A stretch of DNA of 7,276 bases from an uncultured Eubacteriaceae bacterium. Its GTDB lineage: Bacteria; Bacillota; Clostridia; Lachnospirales; CAG-274. A model generated the notes under the pieces. That model did not search any database and was not told where the DNA came from. It saw only the letters and a program-made list of their open reading frames with translations. Below, piece by piece: positions 1 through 5,745 of this stretch; position 1 is the stretch's first letter; each line of letters begins with the position of its first letter. The stretch spans positions 1 through 7,276 of the forward strand of contig CANOGI010000109.1 of NCBI GenBank assembly GCA_947565475.1, given 5' to 3'. A program made the position numbers and the translations under genes.

Positions 1-1019
1 CTTTCCTCAACTATTTCATACCCGATATTTTTCATTTTATTTTTAAGTTGTTTATTATATTCAGCCGCCTCGTCGCCGGTACATATTTTATTATCATATA
101 ATGAATATTTTTTTCTTACGGAAATAGGTGATAAATTAGGCATAACTACATTCGCCCCCGCTAAAATTCCCTTTTCTCTACCTTTGGGGTCAAGAGTTCC
201 AAGGGCTGTTGTCGCTGGTAAAAGTACTCTCTCAAACATAAGACGTAATATTGAAAGCAAAAATAAAGTAAGTTCCACTGTTCCATTGGGAAATTCTGAA
301 AAACAAGTATCACGATGAGAAATAAACGGACCTATTCCTATCATATGCGGTTTAAACTCATTTATAAAACTCAAATCCTCCACAATATTCTCAGTGGTCT
401 GATAAGGTGAACCCACCATAAAACCACACCCGACTTGATATCCTATTTCTTTAAGAGTGAAAAGACATTTTTTTCTGTTTTCAAGAGATAAACTTTCAGG
501 GTGTAATTTCTTATAGTGTTCTTTATCCGCTGTTTCATGTCTGAGTAAATACCTATCAACTCCACAATCAAAAAGTCTTTTATAGCTTTCCCTACTTCTT
601 TCTCCAACAGATAAAGTAATGGCGCAATCATTATAATTTTTTTTTATGCTTTCAATAATACGACAAAGCACATCATCGTTATAATAAAAATCCTCTCCGC
701 CTTGTAAAACAAATGTACGAAATCCAAGTTTATATCCCATTTTACAACATTCTAAAATATCTTCCTCAGAAAGTCTGTATCTCTGAACATTAATATTACT
801 TTTTCTTATTCCGCAATAAAAACAATCATTTTTACAGTAATTTGTAAATTCGATAAGACCTCTCATATATATTTTTTTACCAAATATTTTCTCTCTTTTT
901 TCCCTCGCTAAGGCCGAAATATACTCAAAATTATCATCATTTCTATTTTTTATAAGCTCAATGAATTCTTCTTTTTCCAAAAAACTATTTATATTTAGTC
1001 TATTTATGATATTTTTCAA
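1..1019 (-). CDS. hydE: [FeFe]-hydrogenase H-cluster maturase HydE (radical SAM), C-terminus cut by window edge
   Basis: HydE is a cytoplasmic radical SAM enzyme. With HydG and HydF it builds the di-iron subcluster of the [FeFe]-hydrogenase H-cluster, acting on the Fe(CO)2(CN)-cysteine unit made by HydG. I read 339 codons without a stop from a TTG at 1019-1017. The TTG is preceded on the minus strand by GAGGTGA (1026-1032) with a 6-nt gap, which fixes the start; no ATG fits as well. The radical SAM cluster motif CKNDCFYC gives C62, C66 and C69, close to the family position. The barrel then shows LQGGED (105-110), LLRHETAD (158-165), a GFMVGSP stretch (199-205), GIGPFISH (228-235), PATTALGT (268-275) and GANVVMPNLSP (288-298), all typical of HydE rather than biotin synthase or PylB. 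The family is about 350 residues, so only some 10-20 are missing at the left edge. KIC (311-313) is not followed by the further cysteines that bind the accessory [2Fe-2S] cluster in some HydE proteins. hydF or hydG may lie outside the window. The family assignment is firm. Confidence 0.95.
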   Translation of the reverse strand, partial: MKNIINRLNINSFLEKEEFIELIKNRNDDNFEYISALAREKREKIFGKKIYMRGLIEFTNYCKNDCFYCGIRKSNINVQRYRLSEEDILECCKMGYKLGFRTFVLQGGEDFYYNDDVLCRIIESIKKNYNDCAITLSVGERSRESYKRLFDCGVDRYLLRHETADKEHYKKLHPESLSLENRKKCLFTLKEIGYQVGCGFMVGSPYQTTENIVEDLSFINEFKPHMIGIGPFISHRDTCFSEFPNGTVELTLFLLSILRLMFERVLLPATTALGTLDPKGREKGILAGANVVMPNLSPISVRKKYSLYDNKICTGDEAAEYNKQLKNKMKNIGYEIVEE

Positions 1020-1051
1020 TAAAAATCACCTCAAAAGTTATTTTTACATAT

Positions 1052-1080
1052 ATAATACTATATTCACGTGAATTAGACAA
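1052..1080 (-). promoter_or_regulatory. Predicted hydE promoter with an operator-like palindrome in the spacer
   Basis: On the minus strand a -35 box TTGTCT (1075-1080) and a -10 box TATTAT (1052-1057) are separated by exactly 17 nt. They lie 33 nt upstream of the hydE start, which leaves a short leader holding the ribosome binding site. The spacer contains the perfect 12-bp palindrome ATTCACGTGAAT (1062-1073). A dimeric repressor bound there would block RNA polymerase, so hydE is plausibly regulated at this site. The palindrome does not match the Rex, FNR/CRP or CcpA consensus sites I know. The boxes and palindrome are seen directly; the regulatory role is inferred. Confidence 0.6.
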
Positions 1081-1157
1081 GAAAATCTTAAATGACTTTT
1101 TTATTTGTGCAAATTATCAGTTTATGAAACAACCCGTGGTATGATCTATTTGAAAGG

Positions 1158-1186
1158 TTGACAAAATAAGGTATTAGAGGTATACT
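1158..1186 (+). promoter_or_regulatory. Near-consensus sigma-A promoter of the dockerin gene
   Basis: A perfect -35 box TTGACA (1158-1163), a 17-nt spacer and a -10 box TATACT (1181-1186, one mismatch to TATAAT) lie 80 nt upstream of the TTG start at 1266. Transcription should begin near 1192-1194, which is the base of the leader stem-loop at 1192-1236. The promoter is divergent from that of hydE, with the two -35 boxes about 77 bp apart. It is the best promoter match in the window and suggests strong housekeeping-type expression unless a factor acts on it. Confidence 0.75.
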
Positions 1187-1191
1187 CAAAA

Positions 1192-1236
1192 AGAGCGGGA
1201 GATACAATTATCATATGCCATACTATGTCCTGCCCT
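1192..1236 (+). promoter_or_regulatory. 5' leader stem-loop at the predicted transcript start
   Basis: The arms AGAGCGGGAGATA (1192-1204) and TATGTCCTGCCCT (1224-1236) pair over 13 positions with two mismatches and one G-U, around a 19-nt loop. The hairpin starts at the predicted transcription start and ends 14 nt before the ribosome binding site GGAGGT (1251-1256). No T-run follows, so it is not an intrinsic terminator. It could protect the mRNA 5' end from decay or bind a factor. I recognise no known riboswitch class. Confidence 0.5.
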
Positions 1237-1265
1237 TAATAAAATTGATTGGAGGTTACTAAAAA

Positions 1266-3335
1266 TTGAGAAAACAAATTCTTTCAGCCGTTTTAGCTAT
1301 ATGTATGTGTATATCTACTATATTGGAAGTTAATGCGTGGCAAGAAGACTTTCCGCTACAAGAGAATTTTCTTGCGGAAAAATCCGTGGATAAACCAGTT
1401 CTCCACGAGGAGGTTAATATCCCAACCTATCAGGAAGCCTACGAGCGTATGAACGCTTTGCGGACAAAATATCCTGAAGGAATGACTTGGACCAACTCTA
1501 CACCTTATTCACTTAACAATTCATATACTTGGAAAGGAGGAAGAATTGAGGGAGTAAATTCTGGCGTGGGCTGTGTGGCTTTCGCTTTTTTACTCAGCGA
1601 CGCAGCGTTCAACAATTTACCCGGAAGAATGACCAAAGAAGTTAAACTTTCTGATGTAAAGGTCGGAGATATCTTACGGGTTGACAATTATTCCCACACT
1701 GTTATTGTACTCCAGGTAAGTGACACAGGCGTAATTATTGCTGAGGGAAATTATAACAGTTCTGTACATTGGGGACGTTCAATGTCAAAGGACATGGTTG
1801 AGTCAGCCGACTGTCTTATTACTCGTTATCCAGAAGGTTATCTTCCATCAGATGACCCCACTGCCAACGACCCAATTGAGGGAGGGGAAGGAACTCTTAA
1901 CGGAAAACTTATATGGAAACTGACAAAAGCTGGTACACTTACTATTTCCGGTAACGGAGCCATGCCTGACTTCAGTGAGTTAACAGAGCGACCATGGAAT
2001 GATCACATGGATAAAATCCTGAAAATTGTTATTGAGGATAGCGTAACAAATATAGGTAATAATGCTTTCTATAACGGAAATGCTCTTAGTGTAACCATCC
2101 CCAACAGTGTGAAAACTATTGGTAACAACGCTTTCCGTGAATCTCAGATCATTTCCATCACTATTCCCAATAGTGTAGAAACTATGGGGGACGATGCTTT
2201 CCGTGAATGTCCAAATCTTAGCTCAGTAAACATTTCCAACAGCTTGAAAACTATTGGCGAGCGTTCTTTCCGTGGCTGTAGAGAGCTTACTTCTATTAAT
2301 CTGCCAGCCAGCATTGAGTCAGTAGGTGCAGGAGCGTTTGTGGGTTGTGATAATATGAAAAGCGCTATATTTGCTTATAGTGATAATGATAAGACAGTAA
2401 CGATAGGTGATAATATGTTTTCACAATGCTACAGGCTAACCAATGTAACATTACCGAAAAAAATAAATCGTATTGGTGAGGGTATGTTTCAAGTATGTGG
2501 AGAGCTTTACAGTCTGAAGATTCCACAAGGCGCGGAGAGCATTGGAGGACAGGCATTCGCTTCTTGTTACAGCCTTACTAAGCTTGAAATTCCAGACAGC
2601 ATAACAGAAATAGGTATAGCCGCATTATCAAATTGCCCTCAGCTGAAAGATATATATTTTAGCGGCGATGAAACACAGTGGAGCAGAATAAGAAAAATGG
2701 GTGATGTCAATGCAGCACTGCAAAAAGTAACTATACATTACAATTATATAAGTACTGAAACTTCTACTGAAGCTAGTAGTGAAACCTCCACCGAAACTGA
2801 AAACACTACCGAAAGCAGTACGGAAACCTTTATTCACAAACCAGAAATAACAGCAAATGAACTTGAGGCTGAAAATGGTAAGAAAGTAAGTGTTTCAATT
2901 AAAACAAGCGAAGAAAACGCGAAAATCTATTATACTATAGACGGCTCTACCCCTACCGTAAATTCTAATGAATATATTGAACCATTTGAAATAAGCGGAA
3001 TTGATGAAATTATTACAATTAAATCAATAACAGCCGTTGACGATAAGATTTCAGAAATTGCTATTAAAGAAATAAAATTTAGTAAGCATGATTCATTTGA
3101 TATTAAATTCGGCGATGTCGATGGTAAAACAGGTATAACTGTTAATGACGCCACTTTAGTACTTCAGAAGGTATTAAATGACAGTTATAAATTACCTGTA
3201 GAGGAAAAAACAACTGATTATCTAAAATACGCCGATGTTAACGGAGATAAAAAATTAACTGCCTCCGATGTTGCGATAATTCTTCAAAAGGTACTTAATT
3301 CTGAATTTATAATGCCTGTTGAAGCTGAAAATTAA
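1266..3335 (+). CDS. Secreted dockerin protein with CHAP/NlpC-like cysteine enzyme domain and BspA leucine-rich repeats
   Basis: A 689-residue exported protein, probably docked on a cell-surface or free cohesin scaffold through its C-terminal dockerin. The TTG start is supported by GGAGGT at 1251-1256 with a 9-nt gap and by the signal peptide that follows (residues 1-24, cleavage likely after VNA). A cysteine amidase/peptidase-like domain spans about 50-195. GVGCVAFAF supplies nucleophile C103, NYSHTVIV supplies H144, and EGNYN (160-164) supplies the likely third polar residue. GTLTISGNGAMPDF (223-236) is the usual cap before BspA-type repeats. About nine LRR_5 units of roughly 23 residues follow (253-470). 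Next come a Ser/Thr/Glu-rich linker (496-523), a chitobiase/hexosaminidase C-terminal-type domain with IYYTIDGSTPT (554-564), and a dockerin (615-680). The dockerin has two calcium-loop/helix repeats, DVDGKTGITVND (617-628) and DVNGDKKLTASD (657-668), each followed by a LQKVLN helix. Whether the enzyme domain cuts peptide, peptidoglycan or another amide is unknown; the LRRs suggest protein or surface binding. It is monocistronic, with its own promoter and terminator. Confidence 0.9.
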   Translation: MRKQILSAVLAICMCISTILEVNAWQEDFPLQENFLAEKSVDKPVLHEEVNIPTYQEAYERMNALRTKYPEGMTWTNSTPYSLNNSYTWKGGRIEGVNSGVGCVAFAFLLSDAAFNNLPGRMTKEVKLSDVKVGDILRVDNYSHTVIVLQVSDTGVIIAEGNYNSSVHWGRSMSKDMVESADCLITRYPEGYLPSDDPTANDPIEGGEGTLNGKLIWKLTKAGTLTISGNGAMPDFSELTERPWNDHMDKILKIVIEDSVTNIGNNAFYNGNALSVTIPNSVKTIGNNAFRESQIISITIPNSVETMGDDAFRECPNLSSVNISNSLKTIGERSFRGCRELTSINLPASIESVGAGAFVGCDNMKSAIFAYSDNDKTVTIGDNMFSQCYRLTNVTLPKKINRIGEGMFQVCGELYSLKIPQGAESIGGQAFASCYSLTKLEIPDSITEIGIAALSNCPQLKDIYFSGDETQWSRIRKMGDVNAALQKVTIHYNYISTETSTEASSETSTETENTTESSTETFIHKPEITANELEAENGKKVSVSIKTSEENAKIYYTIDGSTPTVNSNEYIEPFEISGIDEIITIKSITAVDDKISEIAIKEIKFSKHDSFDIKFGDVDGKTGITVNDATLVLQKVLNDSYKLPVEEKTTDYLKYADVNGDKKLTASDVAIILQKVLNSEFIMPVEAEN
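2022..2675 (+). repeat. BspA-type leucine-rich repeat array inside the dockerin gene
   Basis: About nine tandem units encode residues 253-470 of the secreted protein, mostly 23 residues (69 bp) each, with units starting near residues 253, 275, 297, 320, 343, 366, 393, 416, 439 and a final partial cap. The core pattern is S-x-x-I-P-x-S-V-x-x-I-G-x-x-A-F-x-x-C-x-x-L. Units two and three are the most alike at DNA level (2088-2222), suggesting relatively recent duplication. The unit from 366 carries a four-residue insertion, and the last (DIYFSGDETQWSRI) has the usual end-cap sequence of BspA arrays. Such arrays typically bind proteins or surfaces. Confidence 0.85.
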
Positions 3336-3367
3336 TTTTACAAATATCTGTGTAAAAGTAAAAGTTT

Positions 3368-3416
3368 TCTCTATAAAGTATAAATTTATTAAAATTATAC
3401 TTTATAGAGATTTTTT
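3368..3416 (+). terminator. Rho-independent terminator of the dockerin gene
   Basis: A perfect 16-bp stem (TCTCTATAAAGTATAA at 3368-3383 with its complement at 3395-3410) encloses an 11-nt loop and is followed by six T residues (3411-3416). It sits 33 bp after the TAA stop of the dockerin gene. The stem is AT-rich but long, as is common in this kind of genome. Confidence 0.9.
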
Positions 3417-3509
3417 ATCATAATTTTTCTCATATAATTTAATATATTTTTAAAAGAATAAAATCAAGAAAAAGTAAAATAATCTCTGAAAAGAATTGTA
3501 GGCGTATCT

Positions 3510-3636
3510 AGCTTCTTTATAATCAGCTTTTGTACTTTCTGTGATAATAACTCTGACCGGCATACCAGATGAATCCACGACAAGGTGAATTTTGATATTA
3601 AACTCCCTTTGTATGGCTCATATTCTGATTTCCTCT
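3510..3636 (-). pseudogene. Remnant of an IS5-family-like transposase, frameshifted
   Basis: Read on the minus strand, 3636-3604 gives RGNQNMSHTKG. After a frame change at about 3603, 3602-3510 gives FNIKIHLVVDSSGMPVRVII followed by TESTKADYKEA. Together this matches the middle of IS5-type DDE transposases, which carry a GG(L/F)NTKIHLAVD-type strand with the catalytic Asp followed by GMPVR. Only about 40 residues survive. There is no start, no remaining catalytic motif and no ribosome binding site, and recognisable homology stops at both sides, ending just before the inverted-repeat element at 3645. It is a dead fragment. The family call is from memory of the motif, not from a search. Confidence 0.65.
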
Positions 3637-3644
3637 TATAATAA

Positions 3645-3893
3645 AACGTGAGTTCGACAGAAAATAACAGCAAAACATAGTTTTGCACAAAAGTTTTTAT
3701 TAAACTTTTTTTCAGTAAGTGTAGCAAAGAAGTGCGAGCAGCGTAAAAGCCGACTTTTGGCAGAGCCAAAAGCACTGACCAGTGAGAGGCAGAGCTTCAA
3801 AATTTTACATTCAAATAACCTTTTTGAAAGTTTGGAATCTTTTTGCAATAGAAAAAGGTTCCATTAACTATAAATTTTTGTCGAACTCGCGTT
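3645..3893. mobile_element. MITE-like element, 249 bp, with 15-bp terminal inverted repeats and internal hairpins
   Basis: The ends AACGTGAGTTCGACA (3645-3659) and TGTCGAACTCGCGTT (3879-3893) are inverted repeats with one mismatch, and the similarity runs a few A/T bases further inward. The flanks are ATAA on the left and ATTA on the right, too AT-rich to define a target duplication. The inside codes for nothing convincing but is full of perfect small hairpins: GCAAAAC/GTTTTGC (3670-3686), AAAAGTTT/AAACTTTT (3689-3709), CTTTTGGC/GCCAAAAG (3754-3772) and CACTG/CAGTG (3773-3784). GGAATCTTTTT/AAAAAGGTTCC (3834-3862) pairs with one wobble, and its right arm can alternatively pair perfectly with AACCTTTTT (3817-3825). 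This fits a non-autonomous element moved by a transposase encoded elsewhere. A structured RNA is the alternative. Confidence 0.6.
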
Positions 3894-4050
3894 ATTAATC
3901 CTTTGCAAATAGTTTGCGATATACTTTTTTACTCTCTATCTTTATTACTTTTTATATGCTATTTTATTACACAATCAGTTAATTGTTAAACGCTTATCAT
4001 AACTAAAAAAATAGAAATTAATTAAAGCTTTTTTAATTCTATAATACACA
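3894..4050. other. AT-rich spacer between the repeat element and the regulator terminator
   Basis: No open frame of note, no ribosome binding site and no clear promoter. The left end does not continue the transposase reading frame lost at 3636, so I cannot show that the 249-bp element inserted into the transposase gene itself. Confidence 0.4.
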
Positions 4051-4051
4051 T

Positions 4052-4093
4052 AAAAAATAAAATGTATAAGCCTAAACTTATACATTTTATTTT
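4052..4093 (-). terminator. Rho-independent terminator of the response regulator gene
   Basis: A perfect 17-bp inverted repeat (4054-4070 with 4077-4093) encloses a 6-nt loop (4071-4076). On the minus strand the stem ends in a T-rich tail that continues to about 4050. The stem begins 14 bp past the stop codon of the regulator gene. Because both arms are A/T-rich at the base, it could also work weakly in the plus direction. Confidence 0.85.
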
Positions 4094-4107
4094 CTTTAAA
4101 TATTTAC

Positions 4108-5142
4108 TTAATAAACCTTACAAATTTCATCAGCAACTTGAATAAAAGCGTTAACAATAACAGGATCAAATTCTTTTCCTGAACTGTCGCCAATCATCTT
4201 AACAGCTTCAATTTTTTTAAACGCTTTTCTATAAGGTCTTCCAGTAACAAGAGCATCAAATACATCAGTTATAGCGACAATTCTAGCTGAAATTGGAATC
4301 TCCTCACCAGCAAGACCATTAGGGTATCCACTTCCATCCCAATTTTCATGATGATTAAGACAAACTTCTTCACAGCATTTTATATATTTATCAGATGCTA
4401 TTTTAAGGCAATTTTTAATAATTTTAGCTCCATTTATAGTATGTTTTTTAATAATCTCAAATTCATCATCCGTAAGTTTACCGCCTTTAAACAGAATATA
4501 TTCAGGGACAAAAATTTTGCCCATATCGCAAAGTGGAGCCGCTGTCAAAATAAAATTCACTCCAACAGAGTTAATTTCATTTGTATAAATATTTGATTCC
4601 AAAAGACGATCTATTAAAATTCTTGTGATTGTTTTAATTCTGTCATAATTCTTAAAATTTTCGAAACTTCTAAACTCGATAATATTAGCAAGCATTTCAA
4701 TAGTTGCTTCCCAAATATTCTCACTTTTATTCATATTGAATGAAACAAGTTCCTCAAGCATATCTCTTGAATTTTTTATTCTCATATGATTTTTAACACG
4801 AGTCTTGACAACACTTGTATCAAAAGGTTTCGTGATAAAATCAACAGCTCCAAGATTAAGTCCATATTCCTCTTCGGAATCAGCGGCTGTAATAAGTATA
4901 ACAGGAATCAAAGAAGATATACCTGTGTCATTAAGGGTTCTTAAAACCTCAAGACCCGTCATTTCAGGCATGAGTATATCAAGAAGTACAAGAGAAATTG
5001 TAGCTGGATTTTTATTTATTATATCAAGAGCTTCACGTCCATTTGAAGCCTCTATGGTATCATATTCATCTTTTAAAACTTCAATTAATACTTTTCTGTT
5101 AAATTCACTGTCGTCAACAACAAGTATTCTTTGCCTATCCAT
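4108..5142 (-). CDS. Response regulator: receiver domain plus degenerate HD-GYP domain
   Basis: A 344-residue cytoplasmic signalling protein. The N-terminal receiver domain (about 4-120) is complete, with acidic pair D10/D11, phospho-acceptor D55 in LVLLDILMPEMTG, switch T85 and K105 in ITKPFD. A linker helix leads to an HD-GYP domain (about 145-340), the family that hydrolyses cyclic di-GMP to pGpG or GMP. The GYP signature is intact (HHENWDGSGYPNG, 264-276), as are H234 (KKHTINGA), H264/H265 and D293 (ITDVFDAL). However, the HD motif reads LCDMGK, so the histidine is C205 beside D206, and the upstream ExxxH position reads ENFKN, placing N165 where histidine is expected. Two metal ligands are therefore missing, and catalysis is doubtful; the domain may sense c-di-GMP or act through partners. 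The ATG is supported by AAGGGG (5150-5155) with a 7-nt gap. No histidine kinase is adjacent, so it is an orphan in this window. Domain calls are firm; loss of activity is inferred. Confidence 0.93.
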   Translation of the reverse strand: MDRQRILVVDDSEFNRKVLIEVLKDEYDTIEASNGREALDIINKNPATISLVLLDILMPEMTGLEVLRTLNDTGISSLIPVILITAADSEEEYGLNLGAVDFITKPFDTSVVKTRVKNHMRIKNSRDMLEELVSFNMNKSENIWEATIEMLANIIEFRSFENFKNYDRIKTITRILIDRLLESNIYTNEINSVGVNFILTAAPLCDMGKIFVPEYILFKGGKLTDDEFEIIKKHTINGAKIIKNCLKIASDKYIKCCEEVCLNHHENWDGSGYPNGLAGEEIPISARIVAITDVFDALVTGRPYRKAFKKIEAVKMIGDSSGKEFDPVIVNAFIQVADEICKVY

Positions 5143-5745
5143 AAAAACGCCCCTTCCGAGTTCATAAAAAATAATCTTTATTTTTGCTGATTTTTATTTT
5201 AGAGCACTTCCTAAAAAAATAATTTTTATAATAAAAAATAAATAAATTTCTATTTAATTATAAAAAATTATAAAACACTGTATCGAGTATGTATTTATGT
5301 ATTTCTCATAAGTATTTTAATTTTGGAAGAAAATACTCTAATATTTTTTATCATATCAAAGCAATCTACTCAATCTGATACTTATATTATAACATAAATT
5401 TTGTAAAAATAAAGAGTAATTTTAATATAATCTAAATATTTTTTTTTAATTACAAATTTTACTTTTAAAAATTTCTCATTAAAACAGCTTTTTAATTAAA
5501 GATACATCTAAAAACTTTTTAGTGGTTGTTAAAATTATACAATAATGAAATTCAGAAAAATAGAAATCCTATTTTTATTTTGAAAAATAATTACAAATTT
5601 TACTTTTATTTTTTATAGTTCTTTGAGTATGTCATTAGTTTTTAAACGCATTGTAACTTTGCAACATTTAGATAATAATATTAATTTTTACAAAATAAGA
5701 AAATATAAGCTTAACAAGAAAATATAATTATTACGTAAAAATATA
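5143..5745. other. Gene-free, extremely AT-rich intergenic region
   Basis: About 600 bp between the ABC-F gene and the regulator gene, both on the minus strand. It holds no plausible coding frame. On the minus strand the extended -10 sequence TGTTATAAT (5386-5394) and a weak TTGATA/TATTTT pair near 5310-5360 are promoter candidates for the regulator, but in this A/T background neither is convincing. A small hairpin, AGTATTTT (5311-5318) with AAAATACT (5330-5337), and a 21-bp direct repeat are the only structures I could define. I see no clear terminator after the ABC-F stop at 5746. Confidence 0.5.
5447..5608. repeat. Pair of exact 21-bp direct repeats, 141 bp apart
   Basis: The segments 5447-5467 and 5588-5608 are identical (core TTACAAATTTTACTTTTA) and diverge immediately outside. 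The 120 bp between them contain a perfect hairpin AAAAATAG/CTATTTTT near 5557-5577 and no coding frame. They may mark an old duplication or an excised or decayed insertion. Low sequence complexity makes chance similarity less improbable than the length suggests. Confidence 0.45.

Noticed and set aside
443..631. Minus-strand open frame of 62 codons
   Set aside because: It lies inside hydE in another frame, and the hydE frame carries the conserved motifs here.
1062..1073. Rex, FNR or CcpA binding site
   Set aside because: The palindrome ATTCACGTGAAT does not match TTGTTAN6TTAACAA-like, TTGATN4ATCAA or cre-type consensus.
1187..1265. Riboswitch such as a c-di-GMP aptamer in the dockerin leader
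   Set aside because: The leader is too short and lacks the conserved core sequences; only a single stem-loop is seen.
2750..2832. CRISPR-like or tandem DNA repeat in the Thr/Glu-rich segment
   Set aside because: Short irregular ACT/GAA-type codon repeats within an open frame encode a flexible linker; there are no spacers or palindromic repeats.
3464..3848. Two overlapping minus-strand open frames (103 and 70 codons) across the repeat element
   Set aside because: No ribosome binding site. They run through the transposase scrap in the wrong frame and through hairpin DNA, so they look like by-products of non-coding sequence.
4805..5167. Plus-strand open frame of 120 codons
   Set aside because: Antisense shadow of the receiver domain, which has clear motifs on the minus strand.
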